From an uncultured Tateyamaria sp. (GTDB taxonomy: Bacteria; Pseudomonadota; Alphaproteobacteria; Rhodobacterales; Rhodobacteraceae): a stretch of 64,000 nucleotides of DNA. The notes under the pieces are model-generated. The model searched no databases. It was given only the letters and a program-made list of their open reading frames with translations, and was not told the origin of the DNA. The position numbers and the translations under genes are program-made. The stretch's first letter is position 1; each line of letters starts with the position of its first letter. Of this stretch, positions 27,545 to 36,709 are shown one piece after another. Where the stretch lies: NCBI RefSeq assembly GCF_947496075.1, contig NZ_CANMBJ010000006.1:357001-421000 (forward strand), read 5' to 3'.

Positions 27545-28354
27545 GTGTTTTATCAGCTTTCAGCCTTGTTTCTGGCGTTGTTGAGCGCATCCCCTGCACT
27601 TGCTTGCGGCCCCGATACAGATTGTGCTTTGGGCGATCGATATTACCGCATCGCGATGCCAGAGGACCATGATGGCGCGACCCCCGTGGGCGCCATCATC
27701 TTTGCTCACGGCTATCGTGGGTCGGCGCAGGGTGTCATGCGCAACATGAACATGCGCCGCATGGTTTCTGACATGGGGCTCGCCCTGATCGCGGTGAAGT
27801 CGGCGGGACCGGATTGGGACATCCCGGGTGTTCCCAGCGCCATGGACAGTACGGGCGCGGCAGAGATGGCGTATTTCGAGGAGGTGGTGGCAGACGTGAC
27901 AGCGCGTTTCGCCGTCGATCCGCAACGCATCATGATGTCCGGGTTCTCTGCGGGGGGCATGGTGACGTGGGAGCTGGCCTGCAACCGCCCTGATCTGTTT
28001 GCGGGTTTTGCACCAGTGTCGGGTACGTTCTGGCAAGGTCCACCTGAAAGCTGCGCTGCACCGGCAAGCGTGATCCACATCCACGGCACCGAAGATCGGA
28101 CTGTCCCCTTGTCCGGGCGTGAGATCGCGGAAACAAAGCAGGGTGACGTGGCCGAGGTTCTTGGCATGTACCGTGCCGATGGCGATTTCGGCGTTATAGA
28201 GACCGGGGACGCCCTGAACGATCTGACATGTGAGCGTCAGTCCAATGTGGATGGAAATGTGCTGGAGTTCTGCACTTTTCCTGGCGGTCATTCCTTTCGG
28301 CGGAGTTTTCTGAGCTATGCTTGGGATCGCCTGAGTGTTGCCGGAAAAGTGTAA
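27545..28354 (+). CDS. Secreted alpha/beta hydrolase, polyhydroxybutyrate depolymerase/LpqC-like esterase
   Basis: A GTG at 27545, nine bases after GGAG, opens a signal peptide (FYQLSALFLALLSASPALAC). The 269-residue protein has the esterase nucleophile elbow GFSAGGM (MMSGFSAGGMVTWELAC), the oxyanion-type segment IIFAHGYRGSA, an Asp in HIHGTEDRTVP and the final His in FPGGHSFRR. These fit the family of secreted PHB-depolymerase or feruloyl-esterase-like proteins. The substrate is not determinable. Translation from an upstream in-frame start at 27464 is less likely because it would bury the signal peptide. A palindromic repeat pair overlaps the stop codon. Confidence 0.86.
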   Translation: MFYQLSALFLALLSASPALACGPDTDCALGDRYYRIAMPEDHDGATPVGAIIFAHGYRGSAQGVMRNMNMRRMVSDMGLALIAVKSAGPDWDIPGVPSAMDSTGAAEMAYFEEVVADVTARFAVDPQRIMMSGFSAGGMVTWELACNRPDLFAGFAPVSGTFWQGPPESCAAPASVIHIHGTEDRTVPLSGREIAETKQGDVAEVLGMYRADGDFGVIETGDALNDLTCERQSNVDGNVLEFCTFPGGHSFRRSFLSYAWDRLSVAGKV

Positions 28355-28414
28355 GGCGGACCTGCTGGTCCGCCTCTAACTGGCAAAATCTGTAAGGCGG
28401 AGGTGTCCTCCGCC
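28354..28414. repeat. Tandem pair of TAAGGCGG-type palindromes (REP-like), copy 2
   Basis: AGGCGGACC-TGCT-GGTCCGCCT at 28354-28375 has a 9-bp perfect stem and its 5' edge touches the TAA of the esterase gene. GGCGGAGG-TGT-CCTCCGCC at 28396-28414 has an 8-bp perfect stem. Both arms start with the same GTAAGGCGG flank as the pair at 12532-12601. It lies between two convergent genes. Confidence 0.85.
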
Positions 28415-28421
28415 CCGCGGA

Positions 28422-29351
28422 TCAAAGCATCAGCTGGTAGCTGTGTGCCTCGTAACGGTAACCACCTTCGCCATTGCTGACCACATAGCCGATGCCAGGC
28501 CATGGCATGTGATAGCCGATGAACGCCGTTCGGTCCGTCGCCATCATGTCCAAAAGCTGCTTGCGTGTAGCTGCTGCTGCCTCTTTGTCCATGTCGAACC
28601 GGACTTCCCAGTCCGGATGCGCCAGCGACCAGACATAGTGGTTGGCAAAGTCTGCACCGATGACCAGCTGTGTGCCTCCATCTTCGACCATATAGACCAT
28701 GTGCCCTGGCGTGTGTCCAAAGGCGGCCATCGCGGTGATGCCGGACGCGGCTGATCCACCATCATCCAGCATGGTCATCTGCTCAGCGAGCGGTGCGACC
28801 TTGCCATCGAAATTTTCGTTTCCGGTGCCAGACCACGCGTCGAATTCGACCGCGCCCGTCATGTAGGCTGCATTGGCGAAGGTCGGTGTGCCGTCTGTCG
28901 AAAGGCCGCCGATATGGTCACCGTGCATGTGTGTGATGACCACCTTGTCGATCTGGTCGGCGGTGTAACCTGCCGCCTCGATCGCGGCGACGGTGCCTGC
29001 GCCGGAAAGGCCGGTGTCGAACAAGACCAGTTCGGACCCGTTGTTGACCAGGGTCGGCGTGAAAAAGAATTGCGCTGCGGCCGTAGACAGTCCGGCTTCG
29101 GCCGAGACGCCGTTGAATGTTTCCTCATCAACGTTCAGGCCAAAGATCTGGTGCGGCCCTTCGACTGAACGGGTGCCGGCGAGCAATGTGGTCACTTCGA
29201 AACTGCCGACTTTAACGCGGCGAAACGGGGCTTGTGCCACGCCCAGCATGGGGGCTGCAGCACGCGATTGCGTGGCTGTGGCTGCTGCAAGGGGCAGAGC
29301 TGCTGCGCCCATCAGGGCAGTACGGCGGTTGAGTTTGGGGGATTGGGACAT
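28422..29351 (-). CDS. Tat-exported metallo-beta-lactamase-fold hydrolase
   Basis: The 309-residue protein has a twin-arginine-type leader (NRRTALMGAAALPLAAATATQSRAAA). The MBL-fold metal motif ITHMHGDHIGG (HxHxDH) is near residues 139-149, with a later metal His in GHTPGHM and the Asp in VIGADF. LVLFDTGLSG is the usual strand before the motif. Periplasmic members include quorum-quenching lactonases and other hydrolases, so the substrate is open. The N-terminus MSQSPKLNRRT supports the start. It converges on the esterase gene across the REP pair. Confidence 0.88.
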   Translation of the reverse strand: MSQSPKLNRRTALMGAAALPLAAATATQSRAAAPMLGVAQAPFRRVKVGSFEVTTLLAGTRSVEGPHQIFGLNVDEETFNGVSAEAGLSTAAAQFFFTPTLVNNGSELVLFDTGLSGAGTVAAIEAAGYTADQIDKVVITHMHGDHIGGLSTDGTPTFANAAYMTGAVEFDAWSGTGNENFDGKVAPLAEQMTMLDDGGSAASGITAMAAFGHTPGHMVYMVEDGGTQLVIGADFANHYVWSLAHPDWEVRFDMDKEAAAATRKQLLDMMATDRTAFIGYHMPWPGIGYVVSNGEGGYRYEAHSYQLML

Positions 29352-29451
29352 GGCTGTTATCCTTCCTGTCAGACATCCTTAACATAGCGCGTGTCCTGCA
29401 TTGTCACGCGTCACAACGCAGAGTGGCCTGTTCATTTTTGCGAGAGGTGCC

Positions 29452-29907
29452 ATGGCTGAGGCAAAGACAAAGGTCCTGAATGTCGATTTCCCCGGGTGGG
29501 TGGCTGAGATCCCTACCGAGGCCCGACGGGCTGAGGCCCAGCAATTGGACGATCTGTTTCGCCGTGTCACCGGCTTTGAGCCGCAAGTCTGGACCGGCGG
29601 GATCGTTGGCTACGGTGCCTATGATTACACGTATGCGTCCGGTCGGTCAGGGACGTGGATGGCCACGGGATTTGCACCACGCAAGGCCAAGCTCAGCATT
29701 TACATCATGCCGGGTTACACGGATTTCGGGCACATCCTGGAACGGCTTGGCCCGCACACCAAAGGCAAGTCCTGTTTGTACATCACGCGATTGGAACGCG
29801 TCGACCTGGACATTTTGGCTGAGTTGATTGCCGCAGGGCTACGCGATCTTGCGACCCGCTGGCCGGTGCGGCCACGGGCGGAACTGGACAACACGGGGCC
29901 CCTGTGA
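29452..29907 (+). CDS. DUF1801 (YdhG-like) domain protein
   Basis: The 151-residue protein matches the DUF1801 pattern: a helical N-terminus with ARRAEAQQLDDLFRRVTGFEPQVW, then GGIVGYGAYDYTY, KAKLSIYIMPGY and GKSCLYITRLERVDLDILAELI. ATG 29452 (MAEAKTKVLNVDFPG) is preferred to a longer form. These small soluble proteins resemble the YjbR/CyaY fold and have no firmly established function. It sits 31 bases before gltX on the same strand and may share its transcript. Confidence 0.75.
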   Translation: MAEAKTKVLNVDFPGWVAEIPTEARRAEAQQLDDLFRRVTGFEPQVWTGGIVGYGAYDYTYASGRSGTWMATGFAPRKAKLSIYIMPGYTDFGHILERLGPHTKGKSCLYITRLERVDLDILAELIAAGLRDLATRWPVRPRAELDNTGPL

Positions 29908-29938
29908 CAAGGCAAGCCACAAGAGCCCGGAGATCGCC

Positions 29939-31264
29939 ATGACCACCACCCGTTTTGCCCCATCCCCCACCGGTTACCTGCATATCGGCAACCTGCGGAC
30001 GGCATTGATGAACTACCTGATTGCCCGCAAGGCGGGTGGAACGTTCATCCTGCGTATCGACGACACCGACCCGGAGCGGTCGAAAGAAGAATATGTCGAT
30101 GGCATCAAACAGGACATGGAGTGGCTGGGCCTGCATTGGGACCGGATTGAGCGGCAATCGGAGCGACTGGACCGCTATGCCGCTGCTGCTGACAAGCTGC
30201 GCGAGATCGGGCGGTTCTATGAGGCGTTCGAGACGCCGACCGAGCTGGATCTGAAACGTAAGAAACAGCTGAATATGGGCAAGCCGCCGGTTTACGACCG
30301 GGCGGCACTGTCCCTGAGTGACGATGAAAAGGCCGCGCTGCGTGCCGAGCGTGGTCAAGGTGTTTGGCGGTTCAAGCTGGATCACGAACGCATCGAGTGG
30401 ACCGATGGGATCATTGGTGATGTCAGCATTGATGCGGCGAGTGTTTCCGATCCGGTATTGATCCGGGGCGACGGACAGGTGTTGTACACCATCGCTTCGG
30501 TCGTGGACGACACCGAGATGGGCGTGACAGACGTGGTGCGTGGCTCGGACCACGTGACGAATACGGCGACGCAGATCCAGATCATTGAAGCGCTGGGCGG
30601 CACCGCACCACGCTTTGCGCATCATTCACTTTTGACCGGACCGCAGGGCGAGGCGCTTTCGAAGCGTCTCGGCACTCTGGCCCTGCGCGATCTGCGCGCC
30701 AACGGTGTCGAACCGATGGCCGTGCTGAGCCTGCTTGCCCGTTTGGGCTCATCTGATCCGGTTGAGTTGCGCACGGACATGGAAGGCTTGATCGACGGGT
30801 TTGATGTCAGCCGTTTTGGCACCGCCCCGACCAAGTTCGACGTTGCCGATATCGACCCGCTGACCAGCCGCTATTTGCAGAGCCTTTCGGTCGAGGCGGT
30901 ACAGGGCGATCTGGATGCCGCGGCTGTACCTGCTGATCAGCAAGAGGCGTTTTGGTCCGTGATCCGGGAAAACATTGCCACGCGCGCAGATATTGCCGCG
31001 TGGTGGGCACTGTGCCGTGATGGGGCGGATCCTGTGATCGAAGATGAAGACAAGGATTTCGTGGCCGAGGCGATGACCTTGCTGCCCGAAGGCCCCTTTG
31101 ACGGTGACACATGGGGCGCATGGACCGGTGCGGTGAAGACGGCCACGGGCCGGAAGGGGCGTGGCCTGTTCATGCCCTTGCGTCTGGCGCTGACCGGGCA
31201 GCGGCACGGGCCCGACATGGGGTCGCTCATGCCGCTTTTGCAGGTTGTGAAGGCCCGCGCATGA
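29939..31264 (+). CDS. gltX: Glutamate--tRNA ligase
   Basis: The 441-residue class I synthetase begins MTTTRFAPSPTGYLHIGNLR, with the HIGH-equivalent motif at residues ~15-18. The KMSKS-equivalent is EALSKRLG near 235-242, and CP-type insertions include VIRGDG-like VLIRGDGQVLYTIASVVDD. It charges tRNA-Glu, and possibly tRNA-Gln for later transamidation; alphaproteobacteria commonly carry two gltX genes. ATG 29939 gives the canonical N-terminus. It is slightly shorter than the E. coli enzyme, within family range. Confidence 0.95.
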   Translation: MTTTRFAPSPTGYLHIGNLRTALMNYLIARKAGGTFILRIDDTDPERSKEEYVDGIKQDMEWLGLHWDRIERQSERLDRYAAAADKLREIGRFYEAFETPTELDLKRKKQLNMGKPPVYDRAALSLSDDEKAALRAERGQGVWRFKLDHERIEWTDGIIGDVSIDAASVSDPVLIRGDGQVLYTIASVVDDTEMGVTDVVRGSDHVTNTATQIQIIEALGGTAPRFAHHSLLTGPQGEALSKRLGTLALRDLRANGVEPMAVLSLLARLGSSDPVELRTDMEGLIDGFDVSRFGTAPTKFDVADIDPLTSRYLQSLSVEAVQGDLDAAAVPADQQEAFWSVIRENIATRADIAAWWALCRDGADPVIEDEDKDFVAEAMTLLPEGPFDGDTWGAWTGAVKTATGRKGRGLFMPLRLALTGQRHGPDMGSLMPLLQVVKARA

Positions 31265-31290
31265 TCCTGGCGGAGGGCGCTTTTGGACAG

Positions 31291-31326
31291 CGGCCCGCCG
31301 GGGGAAGTTTACTTGGCAAGATGAAG
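31291..31326 (+). repeat. Dispersed intergenic repeat A, copy 2
   Basis: GTTTACTTGGCAAGATGAAG preceded by CCGCCGGGGGAA. It differs at one position from copy 1 in this 20-base core. It lies between gltX and the MATE gene, ending 10 bases before the MATE start codon. Confidence 0.75.
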
Positions 31327-31336
31327 CAAGCGGCAA

Positions 31337-32728
31337 GTGGCTGAGGCGCAGGCAAAATTCCTGTCCGGGTCGCTTCTGCGCCATGTGACGGTGATGTCGC
31401 TGACCTCGACCATCGGATTGATGGCGGTCTTTCTGGTCGATTTCATCGATATGGTTTTCATCTCGATGCTGGGCAAGGCCGAGTTGGCGGCGGCGGTTGG
31501 CTATGCCGGGTCGATCCTGTTCTTTACCACTTCGTTTTCCATTGGGATGGCCATTGCTGTCGGTGCGCTTGTCGCACGCGATCTCGGGGCGGGAGACGAA
31601 GCCCGTGCGCGGACCCGCAGCGCGCATGGGCTGGCTTATGGTATCGGCTTTGGCGTGCTGTTTTCGGCATTTGTCTGGTGGAACATTCCAACTTTCGTGG
31701 CTTGGATTGGCGCGGAAGGTGAAACTGCCCTCCTTGCGCAAGGGTATCTTCAGATCATTGTTCCGTCCCTGCCGTTTCTTGTGGTGGGCATGATGGGCAG
31801 CGGCATTCTGCGGGCTTATGGAGATGCGCGGCGGGCCATGATGGCAACCATTTGGGGCGGCGGCGTGAACGCCGTTTTGGATCCGATCCTGATTTTCGGG
31901 CTGGGGCTGGACCTGACCGGAGCGGCACTTGCATCGGTCGCGGCGCGCGTTGCCATCGGAACAGCGGCATTGCTACCGATCCTGCGTTATCATGGCGGTC
32001 TGCCGCGCCCCGATCTGCGCGGGATGGTCGGCGACCTGCGCCCCTTGGTCACCATTGGTTTCCCGGCGATCCTGACACAGTTTGCAACGCCCGTCGGTCA
32101 GGCCATCGTAACGCGATCAATGGCGCAGTACGGGTTGGAAGCTGTGGCCGGCATGGCCATCGTGGGGCGGTTGATGCCGCTTTCCTTTGCCGTGATTTTT
32201 GCCTTGTCGGGGGCGGTTGGCCCCATCCTTGGCCAGAACTTTGGGGCCGGGCGACACGACCGGGTCCGGTCCGGTTTCAATGCCGCGCTGATTTTTGCCG
32301 GGCTTGTGATTTTCGTGATCGCTGGCGCCCTATTCGTTTTGCGGGGTCCGATTTCCGAACTTTTCGATGCGACCGGCGTAACCCGAGATCTGGTGTTCCT
32401 GTTTTGCGGACCGCTCGCGCTGCTGTTCTTTTTCAACGGAGTGCTTTTCGTGGCCAATGCCGCGTTCAACAATCTCGGACACCCGTTCTATTCGACATGG
32501 ATGAATTGGGGCCGCAATACCGTTGCCATGATTCCACTGGTATGGCTTGGCGCGCACTTGTTCGGTGCCCCAGGCGTGTTGATCGGGCAGGCGCTGGCAG
32601 GCGTGGTCTTTGGCAGCATCGCATGGGTCTTGGCCCTGCGCGTGATCGCGGCGGATGGTGGTGCGGTGACACGCGACAGCTTTGAGCGCGAGGGGCGGCT
32701 TCTGTCCCTATTGAACCTGCGCAAGTAG
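31337..32728 (+). CDS. MATE family efflux transporter
   Basis: The 463-residue integral membrane protein has about twelve hydrophobic segments arranged as two halves. The typical N-terminal block is LASTIGLMAVFLVDFIDMVFISMLGKAEL-like (here SLTSTIGLMAVFLVDFIDMV) and the start of the second half is MAQYGLEAVAGMAIVGRLMPLSF. MATE proteins export cationic drugs or metabolites using H+ or Na+. The GTG at 31337 (MAEAQAKFLSG) is the start. The 3' end overlaps the convergent gamma-glutamylcyclotransferase gene by 21 bases. Confidence 0.93.
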   Translation: MAEAQAKFLSGSLLRHVTVMSLTSTIGLMAVFLVDFIDMVFISMLGKAELAAAVGYAGSILFFTTSFSIGMAIAVGALVARDLGAGDEARARTRSAHGLAYGIGFGVLFSAFVWWNIPTFVAWIGAEGETALLAQGYLQIIVPSLPFLVVGMMGSGILRAYGDARRAMMATIWGGGVNAVLDPILIFGLGLDLTGAALASVAARVAIGTAALLPILRYHGGLPRPDLRGMVGDLRPLVTIGFPAILTQFATPVGQAIVTRSMAQYGLEAVAGMAIVGRLMPLSFAVIFALSGAVGPILGQNFGAGRHDRVRSGFNAALIFAGLVIFVIAGALFVLRGPISELFDATGVTRDLVFLFCGPLALLFFFNGVLFVANAAFNNLGHPFYSTWMNWGRNTVAMIPLVWLGAHLFGAPGVLIGQALAGVVFGSIAWVLALRVIAADGGAVTRDSFEREGRLLSLLNLRK

Positions 32729-33247
32729 TCTGTCTGTCAGAGCGCGTTCTGCTTTTGTAAGCTGTTGCGCGCGCGGATAGAGCGGTGCGGCCCTGTCGTC
32801 ATACACAGAAGTGTTCCAGCCATCGGTGGTGGCAAAGAAATGCTCCGCCCCTGCTTCTCCGAATTCGCGGTGGAAGCCTTGCACCACAACGTCCAGGTAG
32901 CTCAGCAGGATGTGATGATCTCCGCCCTCGCGTTGGGTATCGGTCGGCACCTGGTATACGGCGATGTCGCTCGCTCCGGCCTGATGCTGCACGGCATGGG
33001 TCGCGTCGACCCGGTCATAACCGGTTTCACGCAGATCCAGCGCCGCCCAATCTGCGCCGGGAACAGAAGCGATCAACCCTTTGATGCTGTGGCCTTCTGC
33101 CGGACGCGCGGACAGAAAAACAACGTCACGCAGCGCCGTCCGCACCCAGACACGGCGCCAGCCCTTGAGTGTCGCGTGCTGCGCTTGTGGGTAGTTATGG
33201 GTGGCACGGTTGACGAGGCTGCCATAGCCAAAAAACCAGGGTGTCAT
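32708..33247 (-). CDS. Gamma-glutamylcyclotransferase family protein
   Basis: The 179-residue protein starts MTPWFFGYGSLVNRATHNYP. The GYGSL motif binds the gamma-glutamyl substrate in this fold. The AIG2/GGCT-type core continues through LKGWRRVWVRTALRD and SIKGLIASV. Members cleave gamma-glutamyl compounds to 5-oxoproline, but several branches have other substrates. The ATG overlaps the stop of the upstream inositol-monophosphatase-like gene (ATGA at 33244-33247), so the two are coupled. The 3' end overlaps the MATE gene tail. Confidence 0.82.
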   Translation of the reverse strand: MTPWFFGYGSLVNRATHNYPQAQHATLKGWRRVWVRTALRDVVFLSARPAEGHSIKGLIASVPGADWAALDLRETGYDRVDATHAVQHQAGASDIAVYQVPTDTQREGGDHHILLSYLDVVVQGFHREFGEAGAEHFFATTDGWNTSVYDDRAAPLYPRAQQLTKAERALTDRLLAQVQ

Positions 33248-34113
33248 GTGTCAGACATCAAGTCGGCAAAATGTGCTGCCACAACGCCCCACACTTCCGG
33301 TGACGAGGCGGCAAGCAGATACCCCGTCTTGACGGTCGCGTTATAGTCCGATCCGTCAAGCATGGCCGCTTTGCCGTCTGCTTGCTGGCAGATCAAAGCG
33401 CCTGCGGCATGGTCCCAGCTGTTGAGGTGGCCGGATAGGACAAAATCCACCGCCCCTGTTGCAAGAAGGCGATATTCATGGGCTGAACAGCGCAAGCTGC
33501 CGATAAAGGCGAGTGCGCCCACCTTGGTCCACATCAGCGCCCGATCTGCTGGCGGCATCAGGCGGATATGAGCATAGCCTGCAAGTTGGTCCAGCGGTTT
33601 GGGCTGCGCCGTCTCGATGCCGCGCAAGCGCCCGGTTTGTGTTTGCCAGACAGCGGGCGAGGTGTTGTCGGCCATGATCAGATCGTCTCCCACGGGGTCA
33701 TAGATCAAACCGAATACGGGTTGGCCAAATCGGCAAACGGCCACCATCGTGCCGAAGAGCGGCATGTTCTTGGCAAAGTTCCAGGTGCCGTCCACTGGGT
33801 CGATGATAAAGCACAGCTCGGCCTCGCCGACACCGTCAAGCAGATCGGGTTTGCGCGACACCGCCTCCTCGCCGATCACCAACGCGTGAGGGAACGCCAT
33901 TTGCAGACCCCTGGTGATCATGGCTTCGGCGGCGATGTCGGCCTGGGTCACAAGATCAGTTTCGTCCCGTTTGGTGTCAATCTCGCCTGCATCGAGCCGA
34001 CGGAAGCGCGGCATGATCTCTGCCCGGGCGGCACGCCGGATCAGATTGATGATCTGTGTTTTCTGGGCCTGCGACAGGGGGGCGGTCACGGGCATGGGCA
34101 ACTGATCGGTCAT
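33244..34113 (-). CDS. Inositol monophosphatase family protein
   Basis: The 289-residue protein shows the FIG/IMPase metal-site motifs: GEEA near residues 97-100 (VIGEEAVSRK), DPVDGTWNF near 118-126 and WDHAAGALI near 237-245. The substrate may be inositol-1-phosphate, fructose-1,6-bisphosphate, histidinol-phosphate or a related phosphate. ATG 34113 (MTDQLPMPVTAP) follows GAGGATGTTGTC and is chosen over a longer frame with no family similarity. It lies 67 bases after the YbbP-like permease on the same strand and overlaps the downstream cyclotransferase. Confidence 0.88.
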   Translation of the reverse strand: MTDQLPMPVTAPLSQAQKTQIINLIRRAARAEIMPRFRRLDAGEIDTKRDETDLVTQADIAAEAMITRGLQMAFPHALVIGEEAVSRKPDLLDGVGEAELCFIIDPVDGTWNFAKNMPLFGTMVAVCRFGQPVFGLIYDPVGDDLIMADNTSPAVWQTQTGRLRGIETAQPKPLDQLAGYAHIRLMPPADRALMWTKVGALAFIGSLRCSAHEYRLLATGAVDFVLSGHLNSWDHAAGALICQQADGKAAMLDGSDYNATVKTGYLLAASSPEVWGVVAAHFADLMSDT

Positions 34114-34180
34114 GACAACATCCTCGATTCCAATATTTGACGCGGGTGTGCCACGCTTGGTCGCAGCACCGCAACGCGGC

Positions 34181-36709
34181 TTATTCTCGTCCGCGCAACA
34201 CCTGGGCAGGCCGTGCCGCGAGTGGACCCCAGGCAAAGGCAAGACCAGCAATCAGTGTGGCCGAAACCCCGCCGATCACGATGGCAAAGGCGGACGGCCA
34301 GATCACCGTGAAATCGGTTTCCATCACGTAGGTGCTGACAGCCCAACCACCCGCGATCCCGGCAGCCAAGGCGACCGCGCCAGCACCAAGGCCCAAGAGC
34401 GCTGCCCGGGTGGCAAAGCTGAGCAGGATGCGTTGGCGTGTCGCGCCCAGTGTCTTGAGAACTGCCGCTTCATAGGTGCGGGCCTGCGTGCCCGCCGCCG
34501 CCGCACCGATCAGGACCAGAAAGCCGGTCAGAAGCGTTGCCGCCGCGCCATAGGACGTTGCCGCGGCGAGGCCCGAGAGCACCTCGCTCACCCGGTCGAT
34601 GGCGTCGCGGACACGGATGGCCGTCACGTTGGGGTAGGCGTTTGCGATGTCGCGCAGGATCTGGGTTTCCGCCTGATCCTCGGCATAGACGGTCGAGATG
34701 AATGTGTGGGGTGCGCCCTGCAAGGCGGATGGGTTCATCGACAGGATAAAGCCGATGCCTGCGGTGGAAAAATCGACCTCGCGGAACGACGTGACGGTGC
34801 CGGTGATGTCGCGGCCCAGAATGTTGATGGTCATACTGTCACCGATGGACAGCCCCATTTCTTCCGCCTCTTCCGCGGCAAAGCTGATCTGTGGTGTGCC
34901 TGAATACCCTTCGGGCCACCATTCACCATCGGTGATCCGCGTGTTTTCCGAAGGTGCTTCGGAATAGGTGACGCCCCGATCGCCCGACAGAACCCAGTGA
35001 TCGCCCGCCACGTCTGCCGCGCGCTGACCGTTGATTTGCGTGATGATCCCGCGCAGCATCGGGGCACTTTCGATGCGGCTGACGGCCGGGTCACTTTCCA
35101 GCCGCTGGGTGTAGCCCTGCATCTGGTCGCGCTGGATGTCGACGAAGAAATAGCTGGGCGCCACGTCGGGCAGGTTGCCCGTGATCGCGTTGCGCAGGTT
35201 GCCATCGATCTGCCCCACGGCTGCAAGGACCGACAGGCCTAGGCCAAGGGACAAGACCACTGATGCCGCCCCTTCGCGCGTGCCCGAGATAGCTCCGAGC
35301 GCCCACCGCAGGGCCGGGCGCCCCTTGGCCCGCGGTGCGATCTTGCGTGACAGCCAGCGGATCAGTGTCGCAGCAAGAGCGAGCAGGCACAGTGCAAATG
35401 CGATCCCGCCTGCCGTCCACAATGTCAGCCTCCATGTCCCGGAAAACACACCGGCGATGCCAATCAGCGCGCCAAGTCCAAGGCCGATCCAGAGCAGATA
35501 GTTTGGACGGGGAAGCAGCCGCGCCTTGTCCAGTGCATCCCTGAACAGGGTGGCGGCCCGCACATCCTCGGCCCGGGCCAGCGGCCACAGGGTGAACACA
35601 AAGGCGGTCAACAGCCCGTAGATCGCTGCTTCGAACAAGGGGGCTGGATAGATCGTGAAACTGGCCGGGATGGGCAAGCGGGCCTCAATGATCGGTGCAA
35701 GGGCGACAGGGAGGATCGCGCCCAGAGCAAGGCCAATGATGATGCCCAACAGGGACAGCACGCCAATTTGCAAGAAGTAGGTTTGAAAGATGATGCGACG
35801 CTCGGCCCCCAGTGTCCGCAAGGTCGCAATGACAGAGGTTTTGCCAGCGAGGTAGGCGCGTACCGCGGCTGATACGCCAACCCCACCCACGGCGAGACCG
35901 GACAGGCCGACCAGAACGAGGAACGCGCCCAAGCGGTCAACGAACTCGGCCACACCGGGCGCGCCGTTGCGTGCGTCTGTCCACCGCATGCCAGTGGCTT
36001 CGAACTGATTACGTGCCTGTGCTTCCAACGTGGCAAGGCCCGTGCCATCGGGCAGGTCCAGCCGGTACTTGGAATTGAACAATGTGCCCGGAGCGAGGAG
36101 TTGGGCATTCTCAAGCGCGCTGCGCAGCACGATTGTGCGTGGCCCAAGGCCAAAACCACCTGCTGCGCTGTCGGGTTCGCGCGCGAGCGTTGCCATCAGC
36201 ACGAAATCCTGTGTGCCAAGACGGAATGTATCGCCGATGACCAAGCCCAGTCGGTCGATCAGGGCATTTTCCATCACCGCACCGGGCAGGCCATCTGCAC
36301 CCGCAAGCGCGTCCGGCAGTTGCATGTCGGGGGTTAACTCCACTGCGCCGACAAGGGGATAGACGCCATCGACCGCCTTGATCTGCGTCAGCCCGCGCTC
36401 CGTTTCCCCATTTCGATCAACCACGGCCATGGACCGGAAATCAGCAATCTCCGATACGGTGTCAGCGACCTCTTCCATCCATGTGCGTTCAGCGTCGGTG
36501 GCAAAGCGATATGTGAAATCCAGTTCGGCATCGCCACCCAGCAATGCTGCACCTTCCTGCTCCAGACCGGCCTCAATGGCCGAGCGGACCGAGCCGACCG
36601 CCGCGATGGCAGCAACACCAAGGGCAAGACACGCCAGAAAGATGCGAAAACCGCGCAGACCTCCGCGCAATTCGCGGCGGGCAAAGCGGGCAGATGTTGC
36701 GATGCTCAT
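34181..36709 (-). CDS. ABC transporter permease, YbbP/FtsX-like
   Basis: The 842-residue protein has an N-terminal segment (GFRIFLACLALGVAAIAAVGSV) and two FtsX-type membrane blocks, about residues 260-420 and 720-835 (LGAERRIIFQTYFLQIGVLSLLGIIIGLALG; LGATRQRILLSFATRAALLGLGAGAVALAAG). Large periplasmic regions lie between them. This is the organisation of YbbP-type permeases that work with a LolD-like ATPase. Its start overlaps the ATPase gene end by four bases. The pair plus the divergent TesA-like esterase reproduces the E. coli ybbA-ybbP-tesA arrangement. The exported substrate is unknown. Confidence 0.92.
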   Translation of the reverse strand: MSIATSARFARRELRGGLRGFRIFLACLALGVAAIAAVGSVRSAIEAGLEQEGAALLGGDAELDFTYRFATDAERTWMEEVADTVSEIADFRSMAVVDRNGETERGLTQIKAVDGVYPLVGAVELTPDMQLPDALAGADGLPGAVMENALIDRLGLVIGDTFRLGTQDFVLMATLAREPDSAAGGFGLGPRTIVLRSALENAQLLAPGTLFNSKYRLDLPDGTGLATLEAQARNQFEATGMRWTDARNGAPGVAEFVDRLGAFLVLVGLSGLAVGGVGVSAAVRAYLAGKTSVIATLRTLGAERRIIFQTYFLQIGVLSLLGIIIGLALGAILPVALAPIIEARLPIPASFTIYPAPLFEAAIYGLLTAFVFTLWPLARAEDVRAATLFRDALDKARLLPRPNYLLWIGLGLGALIGIAGVFSGTWRLTLWTAGGIAFALCLLALAATLIRWLSRKIAPRAKGRPALRWALGAISGTREGAASVVLSLGLGLSVLAAVGQIDGNLRNAITGNLPDVAPSYFFVDIQRDQMQGYTQRLESDPAVSRIESAPMLRGIITQINGQRAADVAGDHWVLSGDRGVTYSEAPSENTRITDGEWWPEGYSGTPQISFAAEEAEEMGLSIGDSMTINILGRDITGTVTSFREVDFSTAGIGFILSMNPSALQGAPHTFISTVYAEDQAETQILRDIANAYPNVTAIRVRDAIDRVSEVLSGLAAATSYGAAATLLTGFLVLIGAAAAGTQARTYEAAVLKTLGATRQRILLSFATRAALLGLGAGAVALAAGIAGGWAVSTYVMETDFTVIWPSAFAIVIGGVSATLIAGLAFAWGPLAARPAQVLRGRE

